Program-made: the position numbers and the translations under genes
DNA from: CAUSKK01 sp963532425
GTDB taxonomy: Bacteria > Pseudomonadota > Gammaproteobacteria > Cardiobacteriales > Cardiobacteriaceae
Assembly (NCBI GenBank): GCA_963532425.1
Contig: CAUSKK010000012.1
Span: 8,827 to 72,826 of the forward strand
DNA length: 64,000 nucleotides
Reading direction: 5' to 3'
Shown here: piece after piece, positions 42,624 through 52,372 of the stretch
How positions within the stretch are numbered: the first letter of the stretch is position 1
How the letters are laid out: each line of letters begins with the position of its first letter
Notes under the pieces: generated by a model
What the model was told of the DNA's origin: nothing
What the model saw: only the letters and a program-made list of their open reading frames with translations
The model's database searches: none

Positions 42624-43886
42624 ATGACTAACAGCAACATTCAAAAATCCCTGCCGCGAGTGGTGGTTACGGGCCTGGGCCTGGTGAGCCCGGTGGGCAG
42701 CACGGTGGCCACGGCCTGGGCCAATCTGCTGGCCGGGGTCAGCGGCATTCGCCCCATCACCGACTATGACGCCAGCGCCCAGCCGGTGCGTTTTCGCGGC
42801 TCGGTGCTGGGCTTTGAGCCGGAAAAATACTTCGACGTGAAGGAGGGTCGCAAAATGGACACCTTCATTCACTACGGCCTCGGCGCCGGCATGGACGCCA
42901 TCGCCGACAGCGGCCTGGACTTCAGCAATCCCGAGCTGGCCGAGCGCACCGGCGTCATCATCGGCTCCGGCATCGGCGGCCTGCCCGGCATGCTGGAGGG
43001 CTACCGCGACTTTATGCAGAACGGCCCGCGCCGGGTGTCGCCGTTCTACGTGCCCCGGAACATCATCAACATGATTGGCGGCAACCTGTCGATTAAATTC
43101 GGCCTGCGCGGCCCCAACCTGGCCACCAGCACCGCCTGCGCCACCGGCACCCACGCCATCGCCCAGGCCTACCGCATGATTCAAATGGGCGACGCCGACG
43201 TCATGATTGCCGGCGGTGCCGAAATGGCCGGCAACGACATGGGCATCGCCGGCTTTGCCGCCGCCAAGGCCCTGTCCACCCGCAACGACGAGCCCGAGAA
43301 GGCCTCCCGGCCCTGGGACCGCGACCGCGACGGCTTCGTCCTCGGCGACGGCGCCGGCGTCATCGTGCTGGAGCGCCTCGACCAGGCCCGGGCCCGGGGC
43401 GCCACCATCTACGGCGAGCTCGTCGGCGTGGGCTGGACGGCCGATGCCTACCACATGACCGCCCCGCTGGAGGACGGCAGCGGGGCCAGTCGCTGCATGC
43501 TGCAGGCCCTGCGCGACGCCGATTTGAGCCCGGCCGACGTGGACTATATCAACGCCCACGGCACCTCGACCCCGGCCGGCGACAAGGCCGAAACCCGCGC
43601 CATCAAAGCGGCCCTGGGCAAACACGCCGCCGCCGTGGCCATCAGTTCGACCAAATCCATGACCGGCCACGCCCTCGGCGCCGCCGGCGGTCTGGAGGCC
43701 ATCTTCACCCTGCTGGCCCTGCGCGACCAAATCATTCCGCCCACCATCAACCTGGACAATCCCGACCCGGAATGCGACCTGAACTACACGCCGCATAAAG
43801 CCGTCGCCCGGCCGCTGAGCGTGGCCCTGTCCAACTCCTTCGGCTTCGGCGGCACCAACGGTAGCCTGCTCTTCCGGCGGCTGTAG
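42624..43886 (+). CDS. fabF: 3-oxoacyl-ACP synthase II
   Basis: 420 residues from the ATG at 42624, preceded by GTGAGGAAAGC; an upstream in-frame start at 42576 would overlap repeat sequence and adds a non-family N-terminus. It elongates acyl-ACP. The catalytic Cys172 lies in TSTACATG; His residues lie in INAHGTSTPAGD and SMTGHALGAAGG. The C-terminal NSFGFGGTNGSLLF is typical. Confidence 0.97.
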   Translation: MTNSNIQKSLPRVVVTGLGLVSPVGSTVATAWANLLAGVSGIRPITDYDASAQPVRFRGSVLGFEPEKYFDVKEGRKMDTFIHYGLGAGMDAIADSGLDFSNPELAERTGVIIGSGIGGLPGMLEGYRDFMQNGPRRVSPFYVPRNIINMIGGNLSIKFGLRGPNLATSTACATGTHAIAQAYRMIQMGDADVMIAGGAEMAGNDMGIAGFAAAKALSTRNDEPEKASRPWDRDRDGFVLGDGAGVIVLERLDQARARGATIYGELVGVGWTADAYHMTAPLEDGSGASRCMLQALRDADLSPADVDYINAHGTSTPAGDKAETRAIKAALGKHAAAVAISSTKSMTGHALGAAGGLEAIFTLLALRDQIIPPTINLDNPDPECDLNYTPHKAVARPLSVALSNSFGFGGTNGSLLFRRL

Positions 43887-43887
43887 C

Positions 43888-45882
43888 ATGAAAGCCGTCT
43901 TTCTGCTGCTGTTCCTGCTGCTCGGCGGGGCCCTGGTCGGGGGCTACTATTTCAACGAGCTGGACTATCCGGCGCCCGAGGAAAAAACCATCACCGTGGC
44001 CAAGGGCGCCAATATCCGCAGCCTGGCCGCCGACCTGCAGGCCCAGGGCCAGATTCGTTCGGCCTGGGTGCTGGTGGTGCACGGCTACCAATCCGGCCTC
44101 AGCGGCCGCCTCCAGCCCGGCACCTATGTCTATGGGCGCGGCATGAAGGCCCCGGAATTCCTCCGGGCGGTGAGCAAGGGCAAGGCCCTGTCCTACTCGC
44201 TGGCGGTCATCGAGGGCCGCACCTTCGCCGACCTGCTGGCCAGCCTGCGCCAGCATCCCCAGCTGGTGCAGACCCTGGGCGACCGGAGCCCGGCGGAAAT
44301 CGCCCGGCTGCTGAAACTGCCGACCAATCCCGAGGGCCTGTTCCTGCCGGCCACCTACAGCTTCAAACCCGGCACCAGCGATGTGCAGCTGCTCCGCCAG
44401 ATGCACCAACACCTCCAGGACTATCTGGCCAAGGCCTGGGCCCAGCGCGACCCGAATCTGCCGCTGAAAACGCCCTATGAGGCGCTGATACTGGCGTCGC
44501 TGGTGGAAAAGGAAACCGGCGTGGCCAGCGAACGACCGCAGATTGCCGGGATCTTTATCCGCCGGCTCCAGCAGAAGATGAAGCTGCAAACCGACCCCAG
44601 CGTGATTTATGGCGCCGCCGACTACCAGGGCGTCATCACCAAGGCCCACCTGCAGACGGACACGCCCTATAACACCTACACCCGGGCCGGCCTGCCGCCG
44701 ACGCCCATTGCCCTGGCGAGCAAGGCCAGCATCGAGGCGGTGCTACACCCGGCGCCGGGCACGGCCCTGTTCTTTGTGGCCGATGGCAGCGGCGGCCATA
44801 AATTCTCCACCACCTACGAGGAACACAAGGCGGCGGTGAAAGCCTACCGGGCCTGGCAACAGCAGCGGGCCAAGGCCAGCACCACGCCCAGCCCCACCGT
44901 CGAAGGCAGCGCTTCGCCCACTGCCCCGGCCTCGCCCACCGCCGGCCCCGCCGGGGGAAGCGCTTCCGACCGGAAGGCCACGACCGCCGGCCCGGCCCTA
45001 CGCCCCGGCGCCAACGGGGCCAATCCGAATGCCGGCAGTGCTTCGACCTCGCCCGCCCATCAACCGGCCCCATCGGCTACTGCTGGAAGCGCTTCGGCCC
45101 CGCCTGCCCATCAACAAGCCCCGACCGCCGGAAGCGCTTCGGCTCCGAACGCCAACCCAACGGCCACCTCCATGCCATCAACGGCCCCCGGAGTCAGGCC
45201 CAAGGCCACCAATCAAATGAGCGCCGGCGACGCTTCTAGTCAGAACGACAATCCGCCGGCTAATCAAATAGCCCCGGCGGGAAGCGCTTCGGCTCCGAAC
45301 GCCCATCAACCGGCCCCGTCGGCCACCTCCGGCAGCGCTTCAACCCCGAACGGCAATCCAACGGCTCATCAAACCGCGCCGGCAGGAAGCGCTTCGGCCT
45401 CGGCAATGAATCAGAACGCCAGTCAGACGAGCAGCGGCAGCGCTTCGGCTCCGAACCCCAATCAACCGGCCCCGGCCAGCGGAAGCGCTTCGGCCGCAGC
45501 GGTCAAACGGACAGCCAAGCAGGTTGCTGGTGCCAGCGCGGCGCCGGCCATTGCGACAGCAGAGGGAAGCGCTTCGGTTCCAACGGCCAATGCGACGGCC
45601 ACCCCCGCCAGTTCCAGCCGGGGCGCCCCGCTGCTGCTGGTGCCGGCCACCGGCGACGCCAGCGCCAGAATCCCGGCCAGCACCGGCCACAGTGCCGCCC
45701 CCGGCCCGGCCAGCGCTACCCCGGCCCCAGCCAACTTGACCGCCAGCGCGGCGGTACAACTGCCCAATCCCCCGCTGCCGCCGGCCGCCCCTAAAGGCCC
45801 CCGGCCCGGCCCCCCCCCAGGCCCCCCCCCCCCCCCCCCGACCCCCGACCCGGCCTTGCCCCTGCAGTTCGCTTCCCCCTAA
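43888..45882 (+). CDS. mltG: Endolytic murein transglycosylase MltG with long repetitive C-terminal tail
   Basis: 664 residues; typical MltG is ~340. Residues 1-335 are the normal enzyme: an N-terminal membrane helix (~3-21), a LysM-like segment, and the YceG domain with catalytic Glu207 in LASLVEKETG and LQTDPSVIYGA. MltG cleaves nascent glycan strands at the inner membrane. Residues ~335-664 are an added low-complexity tail in which GSAS recurs about a dozen times; most are encoded by palindromes read as GGA AGC GCT TC. The tail ends in a Pro-rich stretch containing an 18-C tract (45822-45839), a likely hotspot for slippage. The ATG lies one base after the fabF stop. A terminator follows. 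Confidence 0.92.
   Translation: MKAVFLLLFLLLGGALVGGYYFNELDYPAPEEKTITVAKGANIRSLAADLQAQGQIRSAWVLVVHGYQSGLSGRLQPGTYVYGRGMKAPEFLRAVSKGKALSYSLAVIEGRTFADLLASLRQHPQLVQTLGDRSPAEIARLLKLPTNPEGLFLPATYSFKPGTSDVQLLRQMHQHLQDYLAKAWAQRDPNLPLKTPYEALILASLVEKETGVASERPQIAGIFIRRLQQKMKLQTDPSVIYGAADYQGVITKAHLQTDTPYNTYTRAGLPPTPIALASKASIEAVLHPAPGTALFFVADGSGGHKFSTTYEEHKAAVKAYRAWQQQRAKASTTPSPTVEGSASPTAPASPTAGPAGGSASDRKATTAGPALRPGANGANPNAGSASTSPAHQPAPSATAGSASAPPAHQQAPTAGSASAPNANPTATSMPSTAPGVRPKATNQMSAGDASSQNDNPPANQIAPAGSASAPNAHQPAPSATSGSASTPNGNPTAHQTAPAGSASASAMNQNASQTSSGSASAPNPNQPAPASGSASAAAVKRTAKQVAGASAAPAIATAEGSASVPTANATATPASSSRGAPLLLVPATGDASARIPASTGHSAAPGPASATPAPANLTASAAVQLPNPPLPPAAPKGPRPGPPPGPPPPPPTPDPALPLQFASP
45822..45839 (+). 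repeat. Homopolymeric C tract (18 C)
   Basis: Eighteen consecutive C near the 3' end of mltG, with a second run of nine C at 45810-45818. Length change would shift the frame of the last ~15 codons. Confidence 0.85.
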
Positions 45883-45891
45883 TTCCCTTCC

Positions 45892-45921
45892 GAACGCCTC
45901 CCCGGCGGGGGCGTTTTTTTT
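45892..45921 (+). terminator. Rho-independent terminator of the fab-mltG operon
   Basis: AACGCC-CCCC and GGGG-GCGTT arms are followed by a run of T. Confidence 0.85.
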
Positions 45922-46244
45922 GGCAGCCTGGAGCGAAGCGCTTCCCCTTTGAAAGACCCCCGGCCCGGAATGCCGCCCCGATTTTGAAAGGCCCCAGTCC
46001 GAAGCACTTCGCCAAACTGAAGCGCTTCCTTTAACCATGAATCCTCGGGTTGGGCCGGGGTCGAAGCGCTTCCCCGCCGGCAGGTTGAAATGGCCGCCAC
46101 CGGCGCCTTCTTCCCCCCGGCTTCCCCATTTAAAAACGCCCCCAGGCTTAAAAAGCCCGGCGGAGAAAGGTAAAATTTTGTTTAGGTTTAGGGCGGCGTT
46201 CTGCCAGCGGCCCGACCCAAAATTTTTTCAAAATCGAGGTTGTT
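45922..46244. repeat. Intergenic spacer with palindromes
   Basis: Between the mltG terminator and the NAD-GDH gene are three perfect GAAGCGCTTC copies (about 45935, 46019 and 46062) and one GAAGCACTTC variant. I see no gene here; the GDH leader is close to the ATG. Confidence 0.6.
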
Positions 46245-49200
46245 ATGAATGAATCGTTGCTCGTGAAACAGTTCTCCGAGATTTACTATCAGAATGCCAG
46301 CGAGGCCGAGCTGCCGCCGGCCGGCCGCGAGGCCCGGGCCCGGCGCCATCTGCAGCTGCTGCAACGGCTGCTGCGGGAACCGCTGGTGGAGGTCAGCGCC
46401 GACGAGGCCAATCCCCAGCGCGCCCAGCTCATGCTGGTAACGCCCGACCGGCCCTTCCTGATTGACAGTCTGCGCATGGATTTGGACGAACAGGGCATTG
46501 CGCTGCACCAGCTGATTCATAGCGTCATGGCCCTGGACCGGGACAGCAGCGGCAACATCGTCAGCATCAATCCGGTCAATGAGGGCACCCGCAGCGACGA
46601 GAAAGTCTCCGTCATCTACGGCGAAATCGACCGCACCGCCGACCTGAACGCCGTGGCCGAACATATCCGCGCCAAAATCAAGGTGCTGAATCTGATTGCC
46701 GACGATTTCCCGCTGATGCGCACCCGGCTGCAGGAGGTACGCAACCAGCTGAATGCCATGCGCCTGCCGGCCGCCAGCGCCTACAACCTGGCCCAGGTGG
46801 GCAGCTTCCTCGACTGGCTGCTGGACGACCACTTCACCTTCCTCGGCTTCCGCGCCTATGACTTCAAAAACGGCCAGCTCTTCACCGTCGCCGATTCCGG
46901 CCTCGGCCTGATGCGCCAGGAGGGCCCGGGCCAGCTGTCCTCCAGCTTCAACGAACTGCCCGAAAGCCTGCGCGCCCAGCTGCAGGAACCGGAAATTCTG
47001 CTCTTCTCCAAATCCAACCACATCGCCCCGGTGCACCGGCCGGTCTACATGGATTTCATCGGCATCCAGCGCTACAACGCCCAGGGCGAGCTCATCGGCG
47101 AATGGCGGCTGCTCGGCCTCTTCACCGCCTCGGCCTACCAGCTGCCGGTGCAGCAAATCCCGCTGCTGCGTGAGAAGGCCGAACAGATTCTCGAACGGGC
47201 CCACTATCCGGCCGGCGGCTACGGCGATAAGCGCCTGCGCTTCCTGCTCAACGAATTCCCCCGGGACGAGCTCTTCCAGGCATCGGTGAACCAGCTGGTG
47301 CCGGTCTTCCGTGCCGTGGTCGGCCTGGTGGATACCCAGCGCCTGCGCCTGTTTACCCGCGTTGACCACTACCAGCGCTTCGTTTCGGCCCTGGTCTACG
47401 TGCCGCGCGACAAGTTCAACACCGAAAACCGCGAGAAAATCCAATCGCTGCTGGTGCTGGGCTACGAGGGCGGCCGCTCCGAATTCACGCCGCACTTCTC
47501 CAACCAGTTTGTGCGGGTGGCCTTCCACATCCGCACCCAGCCCGGCCACGTGCCCAGCCTCGACCCGGTTATGCTGGAGGAGGCCCTGAACAACGTCATC
47601 CGCGACTGGAACGACGATTTCAACGCCCTGACCGACAACAGCCAGTACCGCCAGATTGCCCGGGCCCTGCCGAACGGCTACCGGGACAGCTTCAGCCCCG
47701 AAGCCGCCCTGCGCGACGTGCAAATCTGGGCCGAGCTCGGCAGCGACAGCACGCCCCGGGTGCTGCTCTCCGCGCTGGATAGGGAAAAAAGCCGGCTGCA
47801 GGTGCGCCTGCTCGGCGTCGGCCCCGAGTATCAACCCAGCGACGTGCTGCCGCTCATCGAGCATTTCGGCCTGCGCGTGGAACATCTGTCCTCCTTCCGC
47901 AGCGGCGAGGGCCAGTGGCTGCAGGACTATGAGCTGTCCTTCGCCGGTAGCCTGGAACACAGCGACGGCGACCGCTTCACCAGCGCCCTGCAGGCCGCCC
48001 TGGCCGGCGCCAGCAGCGACCGCTTCAACCAACTGATTCTGAGCACCCGGCTGAACAGCCAGCAGGTGCTGGTGCTGCGCGCCCTGAGCCGCTACATGCA
48101 GCAGGCCAGCGTACCCTTCTCCACCGACTACATTCAGCGGGCGGTCAATAACAACCCGGCCATTGCCGAAGCGCTGCTGCACGTCTTCGCCGTCAAATTT
48201 GACCCGGCCCAGAAGGACCGCCAGTTCCAGCTGAGCCAGGCGGAAAGCGCCCTGCAAACGGCGCTGGCGGCGGTGGTCAGCCTGGACGAGGACCGCATTT
48301 TGCGCTGGCTGGCGGTGCTGCTACAGGCCATGGTGCGTACCAACTTCTACCAGGACAACGACGGCCTGCCGTTGGCCTTCAAATTCTCCGCCCGGGACAT
48401 TCCCGACCTGCCGGAGCCGAAGCCGCTCTTTGAAATCTTCGTCTATGCCGATGACGTCGAGGGCGTACACCTGCGCGGCGGCAAGGTGGCCCGGGGCGGC
48501 ATCCGCTGGTCCGACCGCATGGACGACTACCGCACCGAGGTGCTCGGCCTGGTCAAGGCCCAGATGGTGAAAAACACGATTATTGTGCCGGTCGGTTCCA
48601 AGGGCGGCTTCATCGTCAAGAAACCCAGCGCCTCCCGGGAGGAATTCCTCCAGCTCGGCCAGGCCTGCTACAAGCGCTATATCAGCGCCCTGCTCTCGCT
48701 CACCGACAACCTGATTAATCACAACGTGGTGCCACCGAAGAACGTGGTGCGCCACGATGCCGATGACCCCTATCTGGTGGTGGCCGCCGACAAGGGCACG
48801 GCCAGCTTCTCCAACCTGGCCAACGGCATTTCCGCCCAGTTCAATTTCTGGCTCGGCGACGCCTTCGCCTCCGGCGGCAGTGCCGGCTATGACCACAAGG
48901 GCATGGGTATCACCGCCCGGGGCGCCTGGGAAAGCGTCAAACGCCACTTCCGCCATCTGGGCAAGGACATTCAGAACCGCGATGAAATCACCGTGGTGGG
49001 CATCGGCGACATGAGCGGCGACGTCTTCGGCAACGGCATGTTGCTGTCGCACAAACTGCAGCTGGTGGCCGCCTTCAACCACCTGCACATCTTCATCGAC
49101 CCCAATCCGGACGCGGAAAAATCCTTCGCCGAGCGGGAACGGCTGTTCCGCACGCCCCGCTCCACCTGGGCCGACTACGACCGCAGCCTGATGAGCGCCG

Positions 49201-50768
49201 GCGGCGGCATCTTCAACCGCAGCGACAAAACCATCGCCATCAGCCCGGAAATGAAGGCCCGCTTCGACATCAGCGAAGACCAGCTGGCCCCCAGCGAGCT
49301 GATTCAGCGGCTGCTGGCGGCGCCGGTGGATTTAATCTGGAACGGCGGCATCGGCACCTATATCAAGCACAGCGAGGAGAGCAACGCCCAGGTCGGCGAC
49401 CGCAATAACGACGCCGTACGCATCAACGGCAACCAGGTGCGGGCCAAGGTCATCGGCGAGGGCGGTAACCTGGGCATGACCCAGCGCGGCCGCATCGAAG
49501 CCGGCCTGCACGGCGTCCGCCTCAACACCGACGCCATCGACAACTCCGGCGGCGTGAACTGCTCCGACCACGAGGTCAATATTAAGATTCTGCTGAACCA
49601 GGTCTTCGGCGCCGACGCCCTCAACCAGCGCAATGAGCTGCTGGCGGCCATGACCGACGAGGTGGCCCAGCTGGTGCTGCAGCAGAACTATCTGCAGCCG
49701 CAAATCATCGAGCTGGCCCACGGCGAAGCGCTCGGCCCGCAGGTGCGCGTCATGCGCCAGCTGGAACAGGAGGGCCTGCTCAATCGGGCGCTGGAATTCC
49801 TGCCCTCGGACGAGGCCCTGAAGAACCGGGACGGCCTGACCCGCTCGGAGCTGGCCGTGCTGCTGGCCTACAGCAAAATGTGGGTTTACGACCACCTGCT
49901 GCGCTCCAGCCTGCCGGACAACGACTACTTCCAGGACAATCTGGAACGCTACTTCCCCAGCGCCCTGGGCCAGTACAGCGAGGCCATGCAGAAACACCCG
50001 CTGCGCCGGGAAATCATCAGCACCTATCTGACCAACGACCTGGTCAATCACATGGGCCTGAGCTTCCTCTTCCGCCTCAGCGAGGAGAGCGGCCGCCGGC
50101 CCGACGAGGTGGCGCTGGCCTACAGCGTGGCCCGGGCCGTCTTCAATGCGCCCAGCTACTGGCAGCAAATCAACGCCCAGGACAATATCCTGCCGGCCGA
50201 TAGACAGCTGGACATGCACCGCCAGCTGCAGCAGCTGCTGGAGGGCGCCACCCTCTGGTTCCTGCGCCAGCAGGAGCACATCGACGTGGCGGCGCTGGTG
50301 CAACAGTTCGGCGCCCAGGTGCAGGCGCTGGTGGCCGGCGGCTGGTTCAAGGGTCAGTTCACCGTCAGCGGCAACGACATCGAGGCCCGCTTCGCCCTGC
50401 TGCCCCACTATCTCAGCGCCCTGGACATCGTTCTGCTCGCCCAGCAGCACCAGGTGCCGGTGAGCCAGGTGGGCGAGGCCTATTTCGGTCTGCTGCAACG
50501 GCTGCACGGCGGCTGGTTCAAGGCCCAGATTGCCGCCCTGCCCAGCGTCGATTCCTGGGAAAAACGCGCCCGACAGGCCCTGAGTGCCCAGTTCCATCAG
50601 GTGCTGCGCGATTTGGTGCCCCAGCTGCTGCAACAGGCCCTGGCCGACTGGGAACAGAGCCACGCCGTCGGTCTGCAGCGGCTGGACAGTGCCCACAGCG
50701 AACTGCGCGACCGCAGCGCCTCGCTGGCGGTGCTGTCGGTGCTGGTCAGCGAACTGAAGGCGCTCTAG
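46245..50768 (+). CDS. gdhB: NAD-specific glutamate dehydrogenase (large type)
   Basis: 1507 residues, the length range of the 180-kDa class. It deaminates glutamate to 2-oxoglutarate with NAD, feeding the TCA cycle. The N-terminal ~650 residues are the regulatory ACT-like region; the catalytic core lies at ~720-1200, with GGIRWSDRMDDYRTEVLGL, VKNTIIVPVGSKGGF, DKGTASFSNLAN and VGIGDMSGDVFGNGML (dinucleotide binding). The C-terminal helical part follows. GAGG lies before the ATG. The gene symbol follows usage for this class; the family is certain, the symbol less so. Confidence 0.93.
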   Translation: MNESLLVKQFSEIYYQNASEAELPPAGREARARRHLQLLQRLLREPLVEVSADEANPQRAQLMLVTPDRPFLIDSLRMDLDEQGIALHQLIHSVMALDRDSSGNIVSINPVNEGTRSDEKVSVIYGEIDRTADLNAVAEHIRAKIKVLNLIADDFPLMRTRLQEVRNQLNAMRLPAASAYNLAQVGSFLDWLLDDHFTFLGFRAYDFKNGQLFTVADSGLGLMRQEGPGQLSSSFNELPESLRAQLQEPEILLFSKSNHIAPVHRPVYMDFIGIQRYNAQGELIGEWRLLGLFTASAYQLPVQQIPLLREKAEQILERAHYPAGGYGDKRLRFLLNEFPRDELFQASVNQLVPVFRAVVGLVDTQRLRLFTRVDHYQRFVSALVYVPRDKFNTENREKIQSLLVLGYEGGRSEFTPHFSNQFVRVAFHIRTQPGHVPSLDPVMLEEALNNVIRDWNDDFNALTDNSQYRQIARALPNGYRDSFSPEAALRDVQIWAELGSDSTPRVLLSALDREKSRLQVRLLGVGPEYQPSDVLPLIEHFGLRVEHLSSFRSGEGQWLQDYELSFAGSLEHSDGDRFTSALQAALAGASSDRFNQLILSTRLNSQQVLVLRALSRYMQQASVPFSTDYIQRAVNNNPAIAEALLHVFAVKFDPAQKDRQFQLSQAESALQTALAAVVSLDEDRILRWLAVLLQAMVRTNFYQDNDGLPLAFKFSARDIPDLPEPKPLFEIFVYADDVEGVHLRGGKVARGGIRWSDRMDDYRTEVLGLVKAQMVKNTIIVPVGSKGGFIVKKPSASREEFLQLGQACYKRYISALLSLTDNLINHNVVPPKNVVRHDADDPYLVVAADKGTASFSNLANGISAQFNFWLGDAFASGGSAGYDHKGMGITARGAWESVKRHFRHLGKDIQNRDEITVVGIGDMSGDVFGNGMLLSHKLQLVAAFNHLHIFIDPNPDAEKSFAERERLFRTPRSTWADYDRSLMSAGGGIFNRSDKTIAISPEMKARFDISEDQLAPSELIQRLLAAPVDLIWNGGIGTYIKHSEESNAQVGDRNNDAVRINGNQVRAKVIGEGGNLGMTQRGRIEAGLHGVRLNTDAIDNSGGVNCSDHEVNIKILLNQVFGADALNQRNELLAAMTDEVAQLVLQQNYLQPQIIELAHGEALGPQVRVMRQLEQEGLLNRALEFLPSDEALKNRDGLTRSELAVLLAYSKMWVYDHLLRSSLPDNDYFQDNLERYFPSALGQYSEAMQKHPLRREIISTYLTNDLVNHMGLSFLFRLSEESGRRPDEVALAYSVARAVFNAPSYWQQINAQDNILPADRQLDMHRQLQQLLEGATLWFLRQQEHIDVAALVQQFGAQVQALVAGGWFKGQFTVSGNDIEARFALLPHYLSALDIVLLAQQHQVPVSQVGEAYFGLLQRLHGGWFKAQIAALPSVDSWEKRARQALSAQFHQVLRDLVPQLLQQALADWEQSHAVGLQRLDSAHSELRDRSASLAVLSVLVSELKAL

Positions 50769-50785
50769 CCGCAGCGCTGCCCCCA

Positions 50786-50809
50786 GGCCCCCCCGGTGGG
50801 GGCCTTTTT
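50786..50809 (+). terminator. Rho-independent terminator of the GDH gene
   Basis: GGCCCCC, short loop, GGGGGCC, then TTTTTA. Confidence 0.85.
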
Positions 50810-50897
50810 AGTGGAAAAAATGTCTGTTTTGGGCCGGAGCGGCGGCCGGCCTTCCTCTATAATTCCGCCCTTTTAGCCCCAAGGAACTCAAAAAATT

Positions 50898-51578
50898 ATG
50901 AAAAAAATCTTTGCTTTAACCCTGGCCCTGCTGGCTGGCAGCGGCCACGCCGACGACGAGGCCATCCAGGCCAATCTGACTAAGCTCGGCGCCCAGAACA
51001 TCGAAATCAGCGCCAGCCCCATCGACGGCCTGAAAACCGTGGTCAGCGACCAGGGCGTTATCTACGCCAGTCCGGACGGCAAATATTTCCTCCAGGGCAG
51101 CCTCTTTGAAATGGGCGCCAACGGCACGCCCAAGGACATCAGCATCAAGCCGCTGCTGGGCAAAATCGACGCGCTCAAGGACGAGATGGTTGTTTACCCG
51201 GCCGCCGAGGAAAAACACGTGGTTACGGTCTTCTTCGATACCACCTGCCACTTCTGCCAGCTGCTGCATAAGGACGTGCCGGAACTTAATAAGAAAGGCA
51301 TCACCGTGCGCTATCTGGCCTTCCCGCGCTCCGGCGTCAATTCCAAGAGCGCCCGCCAGATGGAAACCATCTTCAGCGCCGAGGACAAACAGAAGGCCAT
51401 GAATGAGGCCGAGGGGGGCAGCGAGCTTGCCGAAACCCGGGTGGACAAGGTGCGAAAACACTACCAGCTCGGCCTGCAGCTGGGCGTAACCGGCACGCCG
51501 GCGGTGTTCACCAGCGAGGGGGAATTGATTGGCGGCTATCTCAAGCCCGACCAGATGCTTAAGGCCCTGCAGCCATGA
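50898..51578 (+). CDS. dsbC: Thiol:disulfide interchange protein DsbC
   Basis: 226 residues. Signal peptide MKKIFALTLALLAGSGHA; N-terminal dimerisation domain (~20-80), then thioredoxin fold. DsbC isomerises wrong disulfides in the periplasm. The active site reads FFDTTCHFCQLLH (the Cys pair ~116-119), CHFC in place of the usual CGYC. The cis-Pro is in GVTGTPAVF. A TATAAT box (50858-50863) lies upstream. It overlaps the next gene by 4 bp. Confidence 0.92.
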   Translation: MKKIFALTLALLAGSGHADDEAIQANLTKLGAQNIEISASPIDGLKTVVSDQGVIYASPDGKYFLQGSLFEMGANGTPKDISIKPLLGKIDALKDEMVVYPAAEEKHVVTVFFDTTCHFCQLLHKDVPELNKKGITVRYLAFPRSGVNSKSARQMETIFSAEDKQKAMNEAEGGSELAETRVDKVRKHYQLGLQLGVTGTPAVFTSEGELIGGYLKPDQMLKALQP

Positions 51579-52222
51579 TTGTCGCCCTCGACATCGACGC
51601 CCAGAACACCTTCACGCCGCTCTGTCCAGAGGAACTGCCGGTCAGCGGCGGCACGGAGATTGTGGCCGAACTGAACGCCCAGGCCGCCCTGGCCGCGCTG
51701 CGGGTGATGAGCAAGGACGCCCACTGCCGCGAAGCGCTCTGGCGCTGTGAGACGCCGGCGGAAATGCTAAAGCCCACCGGCCTGAAGAATGCCGATGTAA
51801 CCTGGGTGGCCCACGGCATCGTCGGCAGCTATGGCTTCCGGCTGATTGAGGGTCTGCCGGCGCCAACGGACTATGATTTCTGCGTCTGGAAGGGCATGGA
51901 ACCGGATTTGCACCCCTACGGCATCTGCTACCACGATTTGGAGGGGCGGCTCAGCACCGGCCTGCTGGAGTGGCTGCAGGTCAAGGGCGCCCGCACCCTG
52001 CTGGTGGGCGGTCTGGCCACGGACTACTGCGTGAAAACCTCGGTGCTGCAGCTGCTGAACGCCCGGCTCGGCTTCCGGGTCATCGTCAATCAGGCGGCCT
52101 GTCGCGGCATCGGCCTGGAAACCACGGCGGCAGCCTGGCGGGAAATGGCGGCGGCCGGGGCCCTGCTGGCGGCCAACACGGCGGCCATCAAAACCCTGCT
52201 GAAAAACCTCGGCCCGGGCTAG
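51575..52222 (+). CDS. pncA: Nicotinamidase-like cysteine hydrolase
   Basis: 215 residues of the isochorismatase fold. Nicotinamidases convert nicotinamide to nicotinate for NAD salvage. The triad is present: Asp8 in DIDAQNTF, Lys in CVWKGME (~110) and Cys in ATDYCVKTS (~150), with a cis-peptide-type GGLATDY segment. The metal-binding DxH occurs as KDAH. Substrate assignment within the family is probable, not certain. The ATG overlaps dsbC by 4 bp; the stop TAG is the first unit of a CTAGAG hexanucleotide repeat. Confidence 0.78.
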   Translation: MIVALDIDAQNTFTPLCPEELPVSGGTEIVAELNAQAALAALRVMSKDAHCREALWRCETPAEMLKPTGLKNADVTWVAHGIVGSYGFRLIEGLPAPTDYDFCVWKGMEPDLHPYGICYHDLEGRLSTGLLEWLQVKGARTLLVGGLATDYCVKTSVLQLLNARLGFRVIVNQAACRGIGLETTAAAWREMAAAGALLAANTAAIKTLLKNLGPG

Positions 52223-52248
52223 AGCTAGAGCTAGAGCTAGAGCTAGAG
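52219..52248. repeat. CTAGAG hexanucleotide repeat (5 units)
   Basis: Five perfect tandem CTAGAG units begin at the pncA stop codon; every unit supplies a TAG in the pncA frame. It is followed by two copies of TGGGCCCCGGGTCGG (about 52262 and 52284). Confidence 0.9.
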
Positions 52249-52335
52249 CCGCCGCCGGCGGCTGGGCCCCGGGTCGGACGCTTGGGCCCCGGGTCGGCCA
52301 CCGGCGCTTTTATTCCGGCGGCCAATGCCCCAACC

Positions 52336-52363
52336 ACGCCCCACCCGCTGGGGCGTTTTTTTT
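52336..52363 (+). terminator. Rho-independent terminator of dsbC-pncA
   Basis: ACGCCCC and GGGGCGT arms followed by eight T. Confidence 0.9.
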
Positions 52364-52372
52364 ACCCGCAAC

